Of a stretch of DNA of 64,000 nt, positions 1-11,428 are shown piece by piece. Numbering within the stretch: the stretch's first letter is position 1; each line of letters starts with the position of its first letter. The stretch is taken from positions 6,407,501-6,471,500 of the forward strand of contig JAGTYA010000025.1 of assembly GCA_024291935.2 (NCBI GenBank). Reading direction: 5' to 3'. The notes under the pieces were generated by a model, which did no database searches, was not told where the DNA came from, and saw only the letters and a program-made list of their open reading frames with translations. This DNA is from Okapia johnstoni. Its lineage: Eukaryota; Chordata; Mammalia; Artiodactyla; Giraffidae. The position numbers were made by a program, and so were the translations under genes.

Positions 1-490
1 TACTGATCACTCAAGAAAGCAGGCTTGTTTAGCAACAAAACCATGCAACATCAGCATGAGACTTGCCCGAACGATTGTGGCGTGAGACCCACATCCTGCC
101 CCGTGAGCTCAGAAAATTAATGATTCCTCTGTGCACACTAAAAACAAAAATATAAGGGAAAGGTGATATACTAAAACCTGAGATGATTTACCATTTCGAT
201 CATGGGCTACTGCCTTTTTGGTCATTTCCGTTGCGCAGTAACAGTCCTGCTTGACATGTAGGGACAAGGAAAGTCCCCTGCCTGATGTGGAGGAGGAGGC
301 TGATGATGGAGGCATGACGTCTACTTAAGAATGTGGAAGGAGGCAGTCTTTCCCCCTCCCCACTTTTCCTTTGATGATAAAACTGTAGCCCACTAAGTTT
401 TCGGGAGGTGGTCCCCTCTCACCCACCTGTCTGTAAGCCTCACAAGTGTGCTATTAGTAAATCACTTCTTATCTATCGCTTTGCCTCTTG
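1..490. other. spacer, no gene seen
   Basis: No exon-like segment or clear repeat is recognised. Only short chance reading frames occur. Confidence 0.4.
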
Positions 491-772
491 CAGACATGGA
501 TTTGATTCCTGGTCCGGGAAGATCCCACATGTCACGGAGCGGTTAAGCCTGTGTGACATAGTTATTGAGCCTGAGCCCTAGAGCCTGGGAGCCGCAGCTA
601 CTGAAGCCCATGCCCCAGAGCCCATGCTCCACAAAAGAGACCACTGCAATGAGAAGCCCCGAGTACCGCCTAGAGAGTAGCCCCTGCCTGCCGTGGCTAG
701 GGACAAAGCCGAGCAGCAGCGGAGACCCAGCACAGCCAAAAACAAATAACAGTATTTGAAAAACAAACAGAA
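490..772 (+). mobile_element. CHR-type tRNA-derived SINE
   Basis: The segment reads as a tRNA-Glu-derived cetartiodactyl SINE. It has the box-B-like stretch with 'tccgggaagatccc', then the tandem 'gagcctg..agagcctgggagcc' body, and ends 'cagccaaaaacaaataa'. It is full length with an A-rich tail, in sense on the plus strand. It has no coding function. Confidence 0.75.
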
Positions 773-2305
773 AGCCAGGAGTCCAAGCAGATGGCAGACA
801 AGGGTCGTAGAAAGCATCTTGCTGGGGTCTGAATGCTCATTTATTTCTTATTGAACAAAGAAAAAGCGGGTGAGGAGGTGAAGTAAGCAGACCAGAGAAA
901 GTGGTTGCAAAGATGTTCTGGTTTAGGCCTGACACCAGGAGGCGGTGTGTTAGTTTCTTTGTGCTGTCAGCCATTCCCAGGTGAGCTGAATAAAGGTATT
1001 GTAGTTTAACCTTCAGGCACTCGGGGTGGGGAAGGGTTCCCAGAGAGGAGCCATTGCGTATATTTTAAGCTATAGGCAACATCCCTTCAATGATTAACTT
1101 GTCGCAAAAGCAATGCGAACACAGGCTAAAGTAAAAGAAGCAGATCTATTACGGAGGCAGGTTTTTTATTGCCTAATCCAGCCTAATTCAGTTCATGAAT
1201 CTTTCCTTAGGTAAAGGTTATTGTGCTGGCCTGGATGTAAATAACCATCAGTTTGTCTTCAGAATCATGTCTGAATTACCGCAATGTATTGCGGCTTTTC
1301 TTGCTGTATCAGAGGAGCTAACGAAAGGCAGTTCTGATCAGGCCGAAGATAAAACCGGGAAAATCAATATCCTATAGAAAATGACTGCAGGGGCACCATA
1401 ACTGAACTTGGTTTCATAGATTTAAGAACAGCGAGCTGCAGGGTATTCTGATAGAGAGGCGCGCTGTAACAGATGAAGGGAAATTCTGGCTCCAAGGAAG
1501 GAAGGGCCCTGTCCAGAGTCTGTCAGGATAGACCCAGCAGAGCTTGAACCAAAGTGATTGTAAGAAGGCCCTAGATCAGGTATTTGTATGCTATTTATTT
1601 TTGTTAATTCATGCTTCTATTCAGCTACTGTTTTTGAAGCCCTACTATGAGCCAGTTACTGTTCTAAGCGCTGTGCATATATCACCTTGAAAACAATCCC
1701 TGCTTTCTTTCCTTCTAAGGAGACTGATATTAAGAAATAATTTACACGTGCAGAGCTGGGCTGGTAGATTGGGAGCAGCTGCGGTGGAGGTGGAACTTGA
1801 CAAAGGCAGGGTTGGCTCCGGACCTCTGCAGGGGAAGGAGGGGTGAGGAGACCTGAGGAAAGAAGGCTCTAGATGCAAGAAAGAGCGAGTGTGAGTCTCC
1901 AAGGAGGGGCCACCTGATCTGCTTGAGGAACGCTGGGAGGTCAGTGTAGTCAGAGACCAAAAAGCAAGGGGGAGATTAGCAGGGCGGCGAGCCCAGTCTT
2001 AGAGGGCCTTCAGCTGCTTGAATTGTGGACAAGACCTGGTGCCACGTGAAGACCTTGAGCGGTGTATTTGAGAAGGCCCAGCCCGGCTCCTGTGTTCATA
2101 GTAGGCATCAGGGTATGAGGGTGGAAAGAGGGGGCTCGTTTGAGGTTCCTGTGGGAAGCAGGCAAGGGAGCCCAGGGGATTCAACCAGAGCATCAGTGAG
2201 GGGTACTCAGAGTTACTGACTGGATGCTTGCAGAGTTGGAGGAAAGGCAAGAGTTAAACGCGTTTCCATAGCTTTTGTCTTGAGAGATAGAGGAATGAAG
2301 CTGGC
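773..2305. other. spacer, no gene seen
   Basis: Mixed-composition sequence without recognisable exons or strong repeat signatures. Several open frames of 60-100 codons on both strands lack similarity to anything I know and have no splice context. Confidence 0.4.
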
Positions 2306-2308
2306 ATT

Positions 2309-2540
2309 TCCTGAAGTGTGTGTTGTGCTGAGTCCATCAGTCATGGCTGACTCTTTCCAACCACTGGGCCTGTAGCCCTCCAGGCTCCCCTGTCCATTGG
2401 ATTTTCCAGGCAAGAGTACTGGAGTGGGTTGCCATCTCCTTCTCCAGGGGATCTTCCCGACCCGGGGATCGACCCTGCGTCTCTTTGCGTCTCCTGCATT
2501 GGCAGGCAGGTTCTTCATAGCTGTACCACCTGGGAAGCCT
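2309..2540 (-). mobile_element. Bov-tA SINE
   Basis: Reads on plus as the reverse complement of Bov-tA: a 'ctgactctttcc' Bov-A core, 'caggcaagagtactggagtggg', then the tRNA-derived head ending 'accacctgggaagcc'. It is typical of pecoran genomes. Confidence 0.85.
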
Positions 2541-2599
2541 TCCTGAAATAGGAAGACCCCTGAAAGGCAAGTTCAAGTCATCTCTTTTAATACAGAGCT

Positions 2600-2632
2600 C
2601 TCTCTGTGTGTGTGTGTCTGTCTGTCTTCCCT
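2600..2632. repeat. CT/TG simple repeat
   Basis: An interrupted (CT)n(TG)n microsatellite next to the Bov-tA copy. Confidence 0.6.
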
Positions 2633-2911
2633 TTGCAATTTATTGCTTACATGTTGAAAAACTAGATTGTATGATGTATATGGTTTTCCACAATGTGGAT
2701 TTTGCTGATTGTTTCCCTTTGGTGCCATTTGACATGTTCCCCTTTCCTCTGTGTTTTCTAGAAATTGCCAGGTGGGGACTATAAGCTTGATGAAGTTCAT
2801 GTCTGAGTTGTGTCCGCACTGTTTCACCATAGTGCTGTGTGCGGGCCCTCCCCTCTCAACCTTCTCTCGTTTCACGTGTGGATGTGTTAGCAGCCGGGGA
2901 TGTCCTCCTTG

Positions 2912-3030
2912 CCGTGTTCAGTCGCTTAGTCGTGTCCGACTCTTCACGACCCCATGGACTGTAGCCCTCTGTCTGTGGCATTCTCCAGGCAAGGATACTG
3001 GAGTGAGTTGCCACTTCCTTCTCCAGGATA
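2912..3030 (-). mobile_element. Bov-A monomer fragment
   Basis: Begins 'gttcagtcgcttagtcgtgt' and ends 'cttccttctccagg': a single Bov-A unit without the tRNA head. Confidence 0.8.
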
Positions 3031-3360
3031 ATCCTCCTTATATCCTACTAACTTGCTACAAGTTATGAAGTGATGACACTCTAATTTATCACTTAGCCTT
3101 CACTGATGAGCTGAAATATTTCCATAAAGGGAGTAGTTAGCTATATTACAGCTCATCTAGGTAATATGGACTAAATGCTGGATTTTTTTAACCCTCTTTC
3201 TCTGATAGTCAAAATAATGTGTTAGTTACCTAGCATCTTCCAAAATTAAACACGTCTTTTTTTTTCTCCCAGTGAACTTATTGAATTAAATATACTTGAT
3301 GTATTTTAATCCATTGTAGGAAATTCTGATTGATGTTAATGAAAATCATCCTTCTTTGGC

Positions 3361-3600
3361 TCTGGGGTTTTGAATGACCCTCTGTCTCCAGTAGTTTTTT
3401 TGTTTCTGTTGTGACAATATGTTCCAGGCTCCTCTTACCCAGTTGCAGTCCTGGAATCAGTCATTTCTCCAGGAGCCTAGTTTTCTCTTAATGGAAAATG
3501 ATATTGAGTGATGACAGTCTAGTGCCGGAGTTTGATCCTTGTTTGGGGACTTTTTCAGTGGACAGAGCTAGGACATACATTTGCACTATTTAAAAGGTAA
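3361..3600. mobile_element. ancient L1-type 3'-end-like sequence
   Basis: A stretch containing 'cctggaatcagtcatttctc' resembles a widespread old mammalian L1 3' region. A related stretch occurs at 50.54-50.81 kb. The assignment is from memory of the family and is weak. Confidence 0.3.
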
Positions 3601-3659
3601 CCTCATTAAGTTATCTTAGTGACACAGTGACACTTCTAATTCAAATGCAGAATTATATA

Positions 3660-4412
3660 GTATTTTTTTTTGGCCTGGTCGTGGCTTGTTTGTTCCCTGA
3701 CCAGGATCAAACCTGTGCCCCTCACAGTGGAAGTGATCTTGGGTGGCCTTGGCCTGCAACGACTTGGAGCTGGGATTGGGTTCCTAGCCAGAGATTGAAA
3801 GCACCAGATCCTAGGCACTAGACCAGTGGTCAGTGACAAAGGGCCTGGCCCTTCAGCTTTGCAGAAAAGGATTCCTACAAAGACAGAAAGTAGTGATGCA
3901 ACTAGTGTATTAAGAGGAAAAAAGTACAATTCGTGTGGATAGGCACACAAGCTGACTCAAGGAGTCCCTGGGTCGCACCCTGGTGGCAGTTTGAATTACT
4001 TTTATGTGGTATTTCTTCCGGGTTTCCTTTGGCCAATCATTTGATTTGCCTGGCTCACAGTCCATATTTGGTGCATCTCAGGATCCTCCCAGGTGTATGC
4101 ATGCATCTGTTAGCCAAGATGGATCCTACCACAAAGGCCTATGGGTAGAACATCCCTTGACATGACTCCCCTTTTGTCTTCCAAGGAGCCTTTTCTGCGC
4201 ATGTGTGGTTGGGGAGGTCTCCTGACTTCGGGAAAGAGAAATATGTGGTCTGGGCAGGGCCCAGCCTTCTCCCTTAATTGGTCTGCTATTCTCGTCTTGG
4301 AGTTTTGGTCAATAGAGGATAAACCTCCAATTGCTTTACCCTGGGGCGGCCCACTTGCCTCCTGCCTCAGAAGAGAAGAGTCTTAACCACTGGACTGCCA
4401 GGGAAGTCCCTG
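3660..4412 (-). mobile_element. CHR-type SINE split by LTR-like segment
   Basis: The left part (to about 3740) and the right end (4385-4412, 'aaccactggactgccaggga') read as two pieces of a minus-oriented tRNA SINE. Between them lies about 600 bp unrelated to the SINE, with an LTR-like look (about 3835-4375). I infer a solo LTR or similar insertion. The exact ends and a target duplication are not resolved. Confidence 0.4.
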
Positions 4413-5195
4413 TAAGATTTTACTTGAACCTCATCGTCTAATATCTGCTTGTCCTTTTCACACATTGAAATTTTCAGGGTCCACAACACCAAGATAATTA
4501 CCTGTTTGCATCATCCCACGTGTGTAGGGTATTTCAGTAACAGAGAATGTAGAGTCTAACGTTACCTGAAAGGTCTAGGTGAGAAGAGCAGTTGTTGACA
4601 GGGAGAGGCTGCATATTCTGATCCCAGCAAACAGAGTGTACAAAGACGCAAAGGCTTGAGAGCACATAGTTCACTTAGGAAGGAGTGAAGGGGTCCGGTG
4701 TCAGGAAGGCAACTGAACACAGTGGGTGTCACATTCAGTGCTGTGGGCATTAGAGCATCAACCAGCTCTTGAGTTTGTTTTTTAATAAAAAATATGACTT
4801 TTCTACTTTGTCTATTTAAGGAGAACTTTGGTGTGAGAAAAAGGTAGGGGTTATTCTAAGGAATACTATCCTTAGCTCTGTTCTGTATCAGTTCAGGGAA
4901 AATACCAGTGAAAGTGTGGCTCCCTTATTTTCTGACATTTGAAGATGCATTTGCATACTAACCACCCATCATTGTGGCCTTTTTATCTCCCCACAGAGGA
5001 CAAAGTATGGACCATAGTGTCCCATGATTTCCAGATTCAGACGACCCAGAAAAATACTCAGCTCATTTCCAGCGCCGCCACGTGAGCAGTATGCTTCCGT
5101 TTGCAAGATGTCCAGGCTGCTGACCATCCCAGGTAGGCTGAGAACCAAGTGTTACATTTATTGTGCCAATTGGTCGGTGGAATGAGCCAGACAGC
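4413..5195. other. spacer, no gene seen
   Basis: No recognised exon or repeat. AT-rich stretches near 4780-4860. Confidence 0.35.
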
Positions 5196-5197
5196 CC

Positions 5198-6020
5198 AGT
5201 TCAGTTCAGTTCAGTCGCTCAGTCATGTCCGACTCTTTGCGACTTCATGGACTGCAGCACGGCAGGCCTCCCTGTCGATCACCAACTCCCAGAGCTTGCT
5301 CAAACTCATGTCCATCGAGTCGGTGATGCCATCCAACCATCTCATCCTCTGTCGTCCCCTTCTCCTCCTGCTTTCAATCTTTCCAAGCATCAGGGTCTTT
5401 TCCAATGAGTCAGTTCTTTGCATGAGGTCGCCAAAGTATTGGAGTTTGAGCTTCAGCATCAGTCCTTCCAATGAATATTCAGTACTGATCTCCTTTAGGA
5501 TGGACTGGTTGGATCTCCTTGCAGTCCAAGGGACTCTCAAGAGTCTTCTCCAACACCATAGTTCAAAAGTGTTGATTCTTCGGCGCTCAGCTTTCTTTAT
5601 AGTCCAACTCTCACATCCATACATGACCACTGGAAAAACCATAGCCTTGGCTAGACGGACCTTTGTTGGCAAAGCAATGTCTCTCCTTTTTAATATGCTG
5701 TTTAGGTTGGTCATAACTTTCCTTCCAAGGGGTAAATATCTTTTAATTTCATGGCTGCAGTCACCATCTGCAGTGATTTCGGAGCCCTAAAAAATAAAGT
5801 CAGTTACTGTTTCCACTGTTTCCCCATCTATTTGCCATGAAGTGATGGGACCAGATGCCATGATCTTAGTTTTCTGAATGTTGAGTTTTAAGCCAACTTT
5901 TTCACTCTCCTCTTTCACTTTCATCAAGAGGCTCTTTAGTTCTTCTTCACTTCCTGCCATTAGGGTGGTGTTATCTCCATATCTAAGGTTGTTGATATTT
6001 CTTCCAGTAATCTTGAATAA
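5198..6020 (-). mobile_element. BovB LINE 3' end (RT C-terminal remnant)
   Basis: A BovB (RTE clade) non-LTR retrotransposon, 5'-truncated and in sense on minus. A minus frame at 5223-5714 encodes the BovB polyprotein C-terminus, with '[14 protein letters not shown]', '[10 protein letters not shown]' and '[19 protein letters not shown]'. The 3' terminus at 5198 carries the repeated 'ttcag' tail. The frame is broken upstream (5760-6020), so this is a dead fragment. Confidence 0.9.
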
Positions 6021-6112
6021 AGCATAACTCTCAAATTTTAGGTTGCCTGCATTTTTTTAGTTGACAGGGTGAAAGGGCTGTGCTGATGCCTTCAAAGATG
6101 TACAGGTGTGGG

Positions 6113-6300
6113 ACTTCCCTGGTGGTCCAGTGGCTAAGACTCCACACTTTCAATGCAGCGGGCACCGGTTCAATCCCTGGTCAGAGAACTAGATCATACA
6201 TGCCGCAACCAAAAGTTTGAATGCCAGAACTAAAACCAAAAGATCTTCCATGCCGAAACTAAGACTGGGCGCAGCCATATACATTAAAAAATTTTTTATT
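6113..6300 (+). mobile_element. CHR-type tRNA SINE
   Basis: Starts 'gggacttccctggtggtcca' and runs through a degenerate tRNA-like head to an A/T-rich tail near 6300. Confidence 0.75.
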
Positions 6301-6559
6301 TTCAATAGTAAGTTAAAAAAAAAACGATGTACAGGTGTGATTCCTCTACATAATATCGCCTGAGAAAGCAAGCTAGGAATGGAGGAGGAAGAGGAAGAAA
6401 TGGTAGGTTCTCATGTAACATTTGTGATTCAGATCAGCAGCTCTGTCCACATTCCTTGGTGAAATCCCATGTTTTTAGAACTGGTAAACATTTACTTTTG
6501 TACCTCTGGTGGTCCTGCCTAACAAATTCTTTCTTTTTTAAAAAATAATCTCTTTATCA

Positions 6560-6800
6560 TCATTCATTTATTTGTTTTAAATAGTGCTGCAGTGAAATCT
6601 TGGGGTGCATGTGTTTTTTTTAAATATGGTTTCCTCCAGATATATACCCTGGAGTGGGACTGCCAGATCATAGGGTAGCCCTATTTTTAGAGTAAAAAAA
6701 ATTTTCCAGATTGTTCTCTGTGGTGGCTGTTACCAGTTTACATTCCCACCAACAGTGTAGGACAGTTTCCTCTCCTACCCCCTTACCAGAATTTATTTTT
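6560..6800 (-). mobile_element. L1 ORF2 3'-end fragment
   Basis: Reads in reverse as the terminal ORF2 region: 'attcccaccaacagtgtagg', 'ggagtgggactgccagatca' and 'aatagtgctgcagtgaa'. It abuts the left edge of the TATDN2-like unit A. Confidence 0.75.
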
Positions 6801-6805
6801 CATAG

Positions 6806-7620
6806 GTGTGGACCTACTTGCGCCCTGACTTTCTAGATGCTGATCTCTTCAGAGGGCTTTGCATCGCAAGCTCCCTGGCAGCCCTTCACAGCCCCGGAAG
6901 CTCTCTGACATCCCGAAGTGGCTCTGGGCAAACGGAAACGCTTGGTAGCTGTGGAAGCAGTGTGGGCCTGAACTTGTCCCAAGTGCTTTGGCAATTCTGA
7001 AACCTTCTTCAGTGGAAAGAAGGGGGAAAGGTGAGTGAAGCCAGCCTCTGACCTACTGGCCTGCCCTCCCCTAGGGAGTCCCAGGAATGTCCGGAGGCTG
7101 AGGAGGGACAGTCAGGAGGGGTGATGCTGGACTCTTGGCCCTTCTGTACCTTGCAGGTGGTCAGCACAGCACAGGGTCAGGTACCCCTGGAGCAGTGTCT
7201 AGGTCGGAGTTCCCCAGGCGCAGCTGGCTCTGGGAGAGCAGTGATGTCCCCCCGACTCCGCCCCCCAGCCAGCTCCCCATGCTGTGTCAGGTTCAGGATG
7301 CACCAGCAGCCCCAGGTTCCTGGAAACCCAGAATGAGGACCTGTGTCCTGGGGCTCATCCCGCAGCAGTAGTTCCTCCTCCCCCCGGGTGTGGATGGGCC
7401 CCCTTCCAAAGGAGGCCTGGTTCGGAGCTCCCGGGGGTTCCTTTCCTTGAGGGGATCCCCTCTGCGCCCTGCCAGATCTTCTCTAGAACAAATAGTATCT
7501 TTAGGGAAGGAGGCCTGCAGCCTTAAGAGGCACCAACGCTTTGCAGACTGTGAAGCCCTTTCCCTTTGGCTTGAGAGGTTGGATGTGGGTATTTTGGTGA
7601 AAGGATAGTTTAAAAAAAAA
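6806..7620 (+). pseudogene. TATDN2-like first coding exon, copy A (broken)
   Basis: A decayed copy of the first coding exon of TATDN2, a TatD-family nuclease gene whose catalytic domain is encoded further downstream and is absent here. A 'ttgcag' acceptor at 7151-7156 leads into exon-like sequence to 7527. Pieces of the TATDN2 N-terminal region survive in different frames: 'PRRSWLWESSDVPP' near 7215-7260, and 'GFLSLRGSPLRPARSSLE' then 'KEACSLK' to 7527. The start codon is gone, there are at least two frameshifts, and the splice donor seen in the other copies ('aaggtaagt') is deleted. Upstream 'gaaaggtgagtgaagccag' near 7030 matches the same position in copy C and looks like a non-coding first-exon donor. 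The family assignment rests on my recollection of the human TATDN2 N-terminus. Confidence 0.65.
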
Positions 7621-8739
7621 AAAAAGATCCTGCCTCTTAAGATCTCGGGGGGCTTCCCAGGTGTTTTTATGCAAACTGGAAGATGCTAGGGGATGGTCTG
7701 AAGTTCCCAGCAGAGGTAGTGTTCAAACTGGGCAGCGCTTTGGGGGCACTTTAAGATTCTTGCGCTGACATTCCACTCTGCCCAGGTGACGTGGATGTTA
7801 GCGGGGCTTCGGAGCCTTTAAATATTCCCCAGGTGCTTTGCAATCAACAGTCAGGCTGCAGACTCCTTTGCCAGAGGAGGTGGGTGGTGTGCCCCAGAAA
7901 CAAAACTGTATGTATTTTATTATAAATTTAAGGAATTGAGACTTGAACGTTGAAGCACAGAACCAGGAAAAAGAATTTGGTTCCTGGTGTGACTTTTCAC
8001 CAGGGTTACGGTTGTCAGCGCGTTGGGGTCTTTGTAGCGGGTTTGTTTTGGAGGTTCTCCTTTAGTTCCCCAGTGGGAACACAGAGGAGGGCTTCGTGTT
8101 ACTGGGAGCAGACTGAGGGGTGCTTCCCAGAGAAGGTGCGTTTCATCCATTCAGTTTACGTTAACTTAAAAAAAAGGGGGTTAATTAAAATTTCTCAGTG
8201 CGGTAGTGTGTGTGCGTGCGTGCGAAAGATGATCGTAAGTTTGGTTGAGTCTCTGGCAGTCAGTCTGCTCTTTGCTGGTTCCAGGGAGGAGAAGAGCCCT
8301 AGCTTATGTTGCCAGTTACTGTGTGAGCATAATCGACGTGTTTAATCCGCTTTGGAGAAATAGTTACAGAAGGCCTAGGCTGTGCCGCGCAGCGTTTCTA
8401 GTGGTTTGAGGTTTGCTCTCTAGGTTTTGGAGGTCTCTATGTGGGGGAGGGGAGGCAGAGTCTTATTTGGGTGAGACAGGCTGCCCCTCGATAAAGTCAT
8501 CAGAAATAAGACCAGCGGAGAGGAAAGTGGTTTGTGCTTAAGCCTTTGCTCCGTGGTGTCTCGCCTCATCACCCAGGAGTGGGGCTGTCTTTAGCTCTGC
8601 ATCTTGGCGGCAGGCTGTTGCCTTAGGGGAAGTGTTCCAGGTGTTTCCACTGTGGACTCCACCGTCAGAACCCTTGAGTGGGCCTTTCAGGTGTTGCTGC
8701 TGTTACTGAAAAGTGGGGGTCCAGCTGCCTGCAGCTCAA

Positions 8740-9580
8740 AAGCCAATTCAATAGCCTGGGTTGGTGGAAAGGAAAGTTTGCTTTATTTCAGATGCTGGCA
8801 GTTGGTGGGGGGTGGTGACGGGGGACATCTGTCCAAAGGCCAGCTCCCCACAACTGACAAGCAGTGGGGGAAGAGATTTTTTAGGCTGAGAGAGGGGGCT
8901 CCATGCAGAAACAGCACGATCAGCCCTGACAGTCGTCTTCAAATTGGTCATCTTGTTTTAGGTGCAGTTAGTCTTCAGTTCCAGAGTTAGTTTGTTTCTC
9001 TCTCTTGAAGCCAGTTGTCAGAATGGTGGCAGCATATGTCATGGGTACAGTCTGGTCATCACCTAGTTAATTTCTTCCACCTGGTGGGGGTTTCCGTGTC
9101 TATAAGACAGCTCACAGGGTATGGCTCAGAATATTGTCTATAGCCATTGAGAAGGAGCATGGGGTCACTGCGAGTTGGACACGACTGAGCGACTTCACTT
9201 TCACTTTTCCCTTTTCCCTTTCATGCACTGGAGAAGGAAATGGCAACCCACTCCAGTATTCTTGCCTGGAGAATCCCAGGGCCGGCGGAGCCTGGTGGGC
9301 TGCTGTCTATGGGGTCGCACAGAGTCGGACACGACTGAAGCGACTTAGCAGCAAAGGTGCTTGACGATGTGCTTATTATTGTTTGGTCTCCTTTGACTGT
9401 TCTCCTTTGTTTTTGCATATTCTCACTTCTCTGATAAATGTATTCTTTGCCTGAAGTTTTTCGTAGACTAAAGTCTGGCAGAGCACATGTGCGCGAGGGC
9501 CATAGGGTCCTGCTGTTTCACCGTGTCCTTGGCTCGAGGTGTCTGGTGTGGCTGAAACTGGAGAGGTGAGGGTGTGCCCT
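8740..9580. mobile_element. LTR/ERV-like block specific to unit A
   Basis: Contains a stretch with 'ggaaagtttgctttatttca' that resembles a bovine endogenous retrovirus LTR region, and it has no counterpart in unit B. No viral reading frame is intact. Assignment by resemblance only. Confidence 0.35.
9155..9355 (+). mobile_element. Bov-A2 SINE
   Basis: Two Bov-A-type halves: 'gttggacacgactgagcgac' and 'cactggagaaggaaatggca', ending 'gacacgactgaagcgactta'. It is present in unit A and absent from unit B, so it inserted after the duplication or within the block lost from B. Confidence 0.85.
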
Positions 9581-9929
9581 CTGTGCGGGGTGGTCTGATC
9601 CCATCGCAGAGACCCTTGTCTGTATCTCAGGCCTAAAGGTTCTTGTTTTCCCACAGTCGGTTTACTGGCAACCACAGAGAGATGAGGAGCCTGGTCCCGT
9701 CTCACCAGTCCTGCGGTTCTGCCCCATCTTGCCCTGAGTCCTAAGCACGTGCATGAGGACTGTGTGCTGAGCACTCCGTTGGAGGTGGAGCCGTGAGCTG
9801 ACTTCTAAGGAGCATCCAGTCTGGAGGGAGGGCTGCAGAGGTCACAGGACTGACTCAGGATGTGGTGTGGTGGAGCAGAGTCTAGAATGGAGGCTGAGGA
9901 GCTCAGTCAGACCCATGGGTTACTAGAGA

Positions 9930-10411
9930 ATGCTGGGTGTAGTTTCCTCTGCTGCACAGGAGGTCCTGGTTGATTAGCTGTTTTATAAATATGAGTGTGT
10001 CTGTGTCAGTCCCAACGTCCTAATTTATTGCCCCCCCCCTTTCCCCTTCGGTGACCGTGGGTTTGTTTCCTAGGTCTGTGAGCCTGTTTCTGTTTTGTAC
10101 ATTAGTTTGCTTTGGCCATGCCGCATGGCGTGTGGGATCTTAGTTCCCTGACCAGGGATCGAGTCCATGCATCCTGCAGTAGAAGCATGGATTCTTAAGC
10201 ACTGGACCGCCAGGGAAGTCCCTAGTTCATTTTTCTCAACGTGTCGATTCCACCTGTAAGTGGTAGCCTGTGATATTTGTCTTTCTCGGTCTGATACTGT
10301 CATCTCTAGGTCCATCCTTGTTGCTACCAGTGGCATCATTTCATTCTTTTCTATGGCTGAGTAATATTCCATTGTATATGTGTATCACATCTTCTTTCTT
10401 CTCCATTTCTC
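9930..10411 (-). mobile_element. L1 3' end with nested SINE (unit A copy)
   Basis: A minus-sense L1 3' UTR and ORF2 end. A frame at 10070-10372 includes the typical C-terminal 'MEYYSAIEKNEMMP'. A CHR-type SINE (minus) sits at 10108-10221. The L1 is cut at 10411 by the tandem-duplication junction. Confidence 0.8.
10108..10221 (-). mobile_element. CHR-type SINE nested in L1 (unit A)
   Basis: Ends 'ggaccgccagggaagtcc' in plus reading. The same insertion is at 13361-13475, so it predates the duplication. Confidence 0.8.
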
Positions 10412-10850
10412 TGTGGCCGCCCCCAGCTAGCCAGCTCCCAGCGCTGCGTGGGATTCAGGGGGCTGCCAGCGGCCCCAAGCACCTGAGAGCCCGAGAAGAG
10501 GAGGCTGTGTCCTGGGGCTCGTCCCGCCGCAGTAGTTCCTCCTCCCCCCCTGGCCTTCCACCTCCTTCCCCTCTTTCACTTCCTCTTCCCCCTCTTTGTC
10601 CTCACCCTACCCCTCTTCTTCCTCTCCCCCCCACCCACCCGCCCCCGGCCAAAAGGAGAGCTTATTTGGAGCTCCCCGGGGATCCTTGCATCAAGGGAAT
10701 CCCCTCTGTGCCCTGCCAGACCTTCTCTGGAAGAACTGTCTCTCGGGGAGGGAGCCTGCAGCCTCAAGGTAAGTGGCCCCAATGCTTTGAAAGCAGTGAA
10801 GCCCTTTCCCCTGGCTTGAAATATTGGAGGTGGGTATTTTGGTGAAAGAA
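10412..10850 (+). pseudogene. TATDN2-like first coding exon, copy B (5'-truncated)
   Basis: This copy lacks the exon start: it is fused to L1 sequence at 10411-10417. It retains 'GPKHLRAREEEAVSWGSSRR' coding near 10470-10530, then a low-complexity C/T-rich expansion (10545-10645) not seen in the other copies, then a remnant of the exon end. The donor 'caaggtaagtgg' at 10764 is intact. With no start codon or acceptor and a disrupted frame it cannot encode TATDN2. Identification follows from its match to copies A and C. Confidence 0.65.
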
Positions 10851-11428
10851 TACTAAAAAAAAAACAGAAAAAAAAGAAGACGACCATGCCTCTTAAGACC
10901 TCTGGGGACTTCCCAGAGGGGTATGTGTAAATTGGTAGATGCCACGGGATGGCCTGAAGTTCCGTGCAGAGCGGTTGTTCACACTGGGCAGCACTTTGGG
11001 GCTACTTTAGGACCCTTGCACCTTCCTGCGGGGGTCGTATGGGGTGTGGGCGGGGCTTCGACTCTTTAAATATTCCTCAGGTGCTTGTCAGGCTGGAGTC
11101 AGACCGGCTGAGCTGGAAGGCGGGTGGCGTGCCCCAGAGGCCCAGCTGTATCCATTTTGTTTATAGATGAAGGAATTGTGTCTTGTACTTTGAAGCCCAG
11201 AACCAAGAAAAGAATTTGGTTCCTGATGTGGCTTTCCCCCAAGGTTACGGTTTCCAGCACGTTGGAGTTTTGCGTGGTGAGGCAGGGTTTGCTTTGGAGG
11301 TTCCCATTTAGTTCCCCAGTGGGAACACCCTGGAGGGCTTCATCACACTGGGGAGCTGACTGGGGTGCTTCACGGAGGAGGCGCAGTTCATCCACTCATC
11401 TATTTTATTTTAACTTAAAAAGGATTAG

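Larger units (their letters stand above)
7245..10411. repeat. tandem segmental duplication, left copy (unit A)
   Basis: This ~3.2-kb block is repeated at 10412-13650. Anchors: the exon end at 7521 versus 10762 (offset 3241), and 'ctgtgcggggtggtctgat' at 9581 versus 12836 (offset 3255). Both copies share the intron-like stretch after the exon, a unique block at 9581-9930 and an L1 with a nested SINE. Unit A carries an extra LTR-like block and Bov-A2 (8.7-9.58 kb). Confidence 0.85.

Noticed and set aside
490..772. tRNA gene
   Set aside because: Box-like sequences belong to a tRNA-derived SINE; no complete cloverleaf is present.
5149..5790. 213-codon plus open frame
   Set aside because: It is the reverse strand of the BovB 3' end; the BovB coding frame is on minus.
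10500..10660. C/T-rich low-complexity tract as a regulatory or triplex element
   Set aside because: It most likely expanded from the Ser-rich coding region of the TATDN2-like exon; no independent support.
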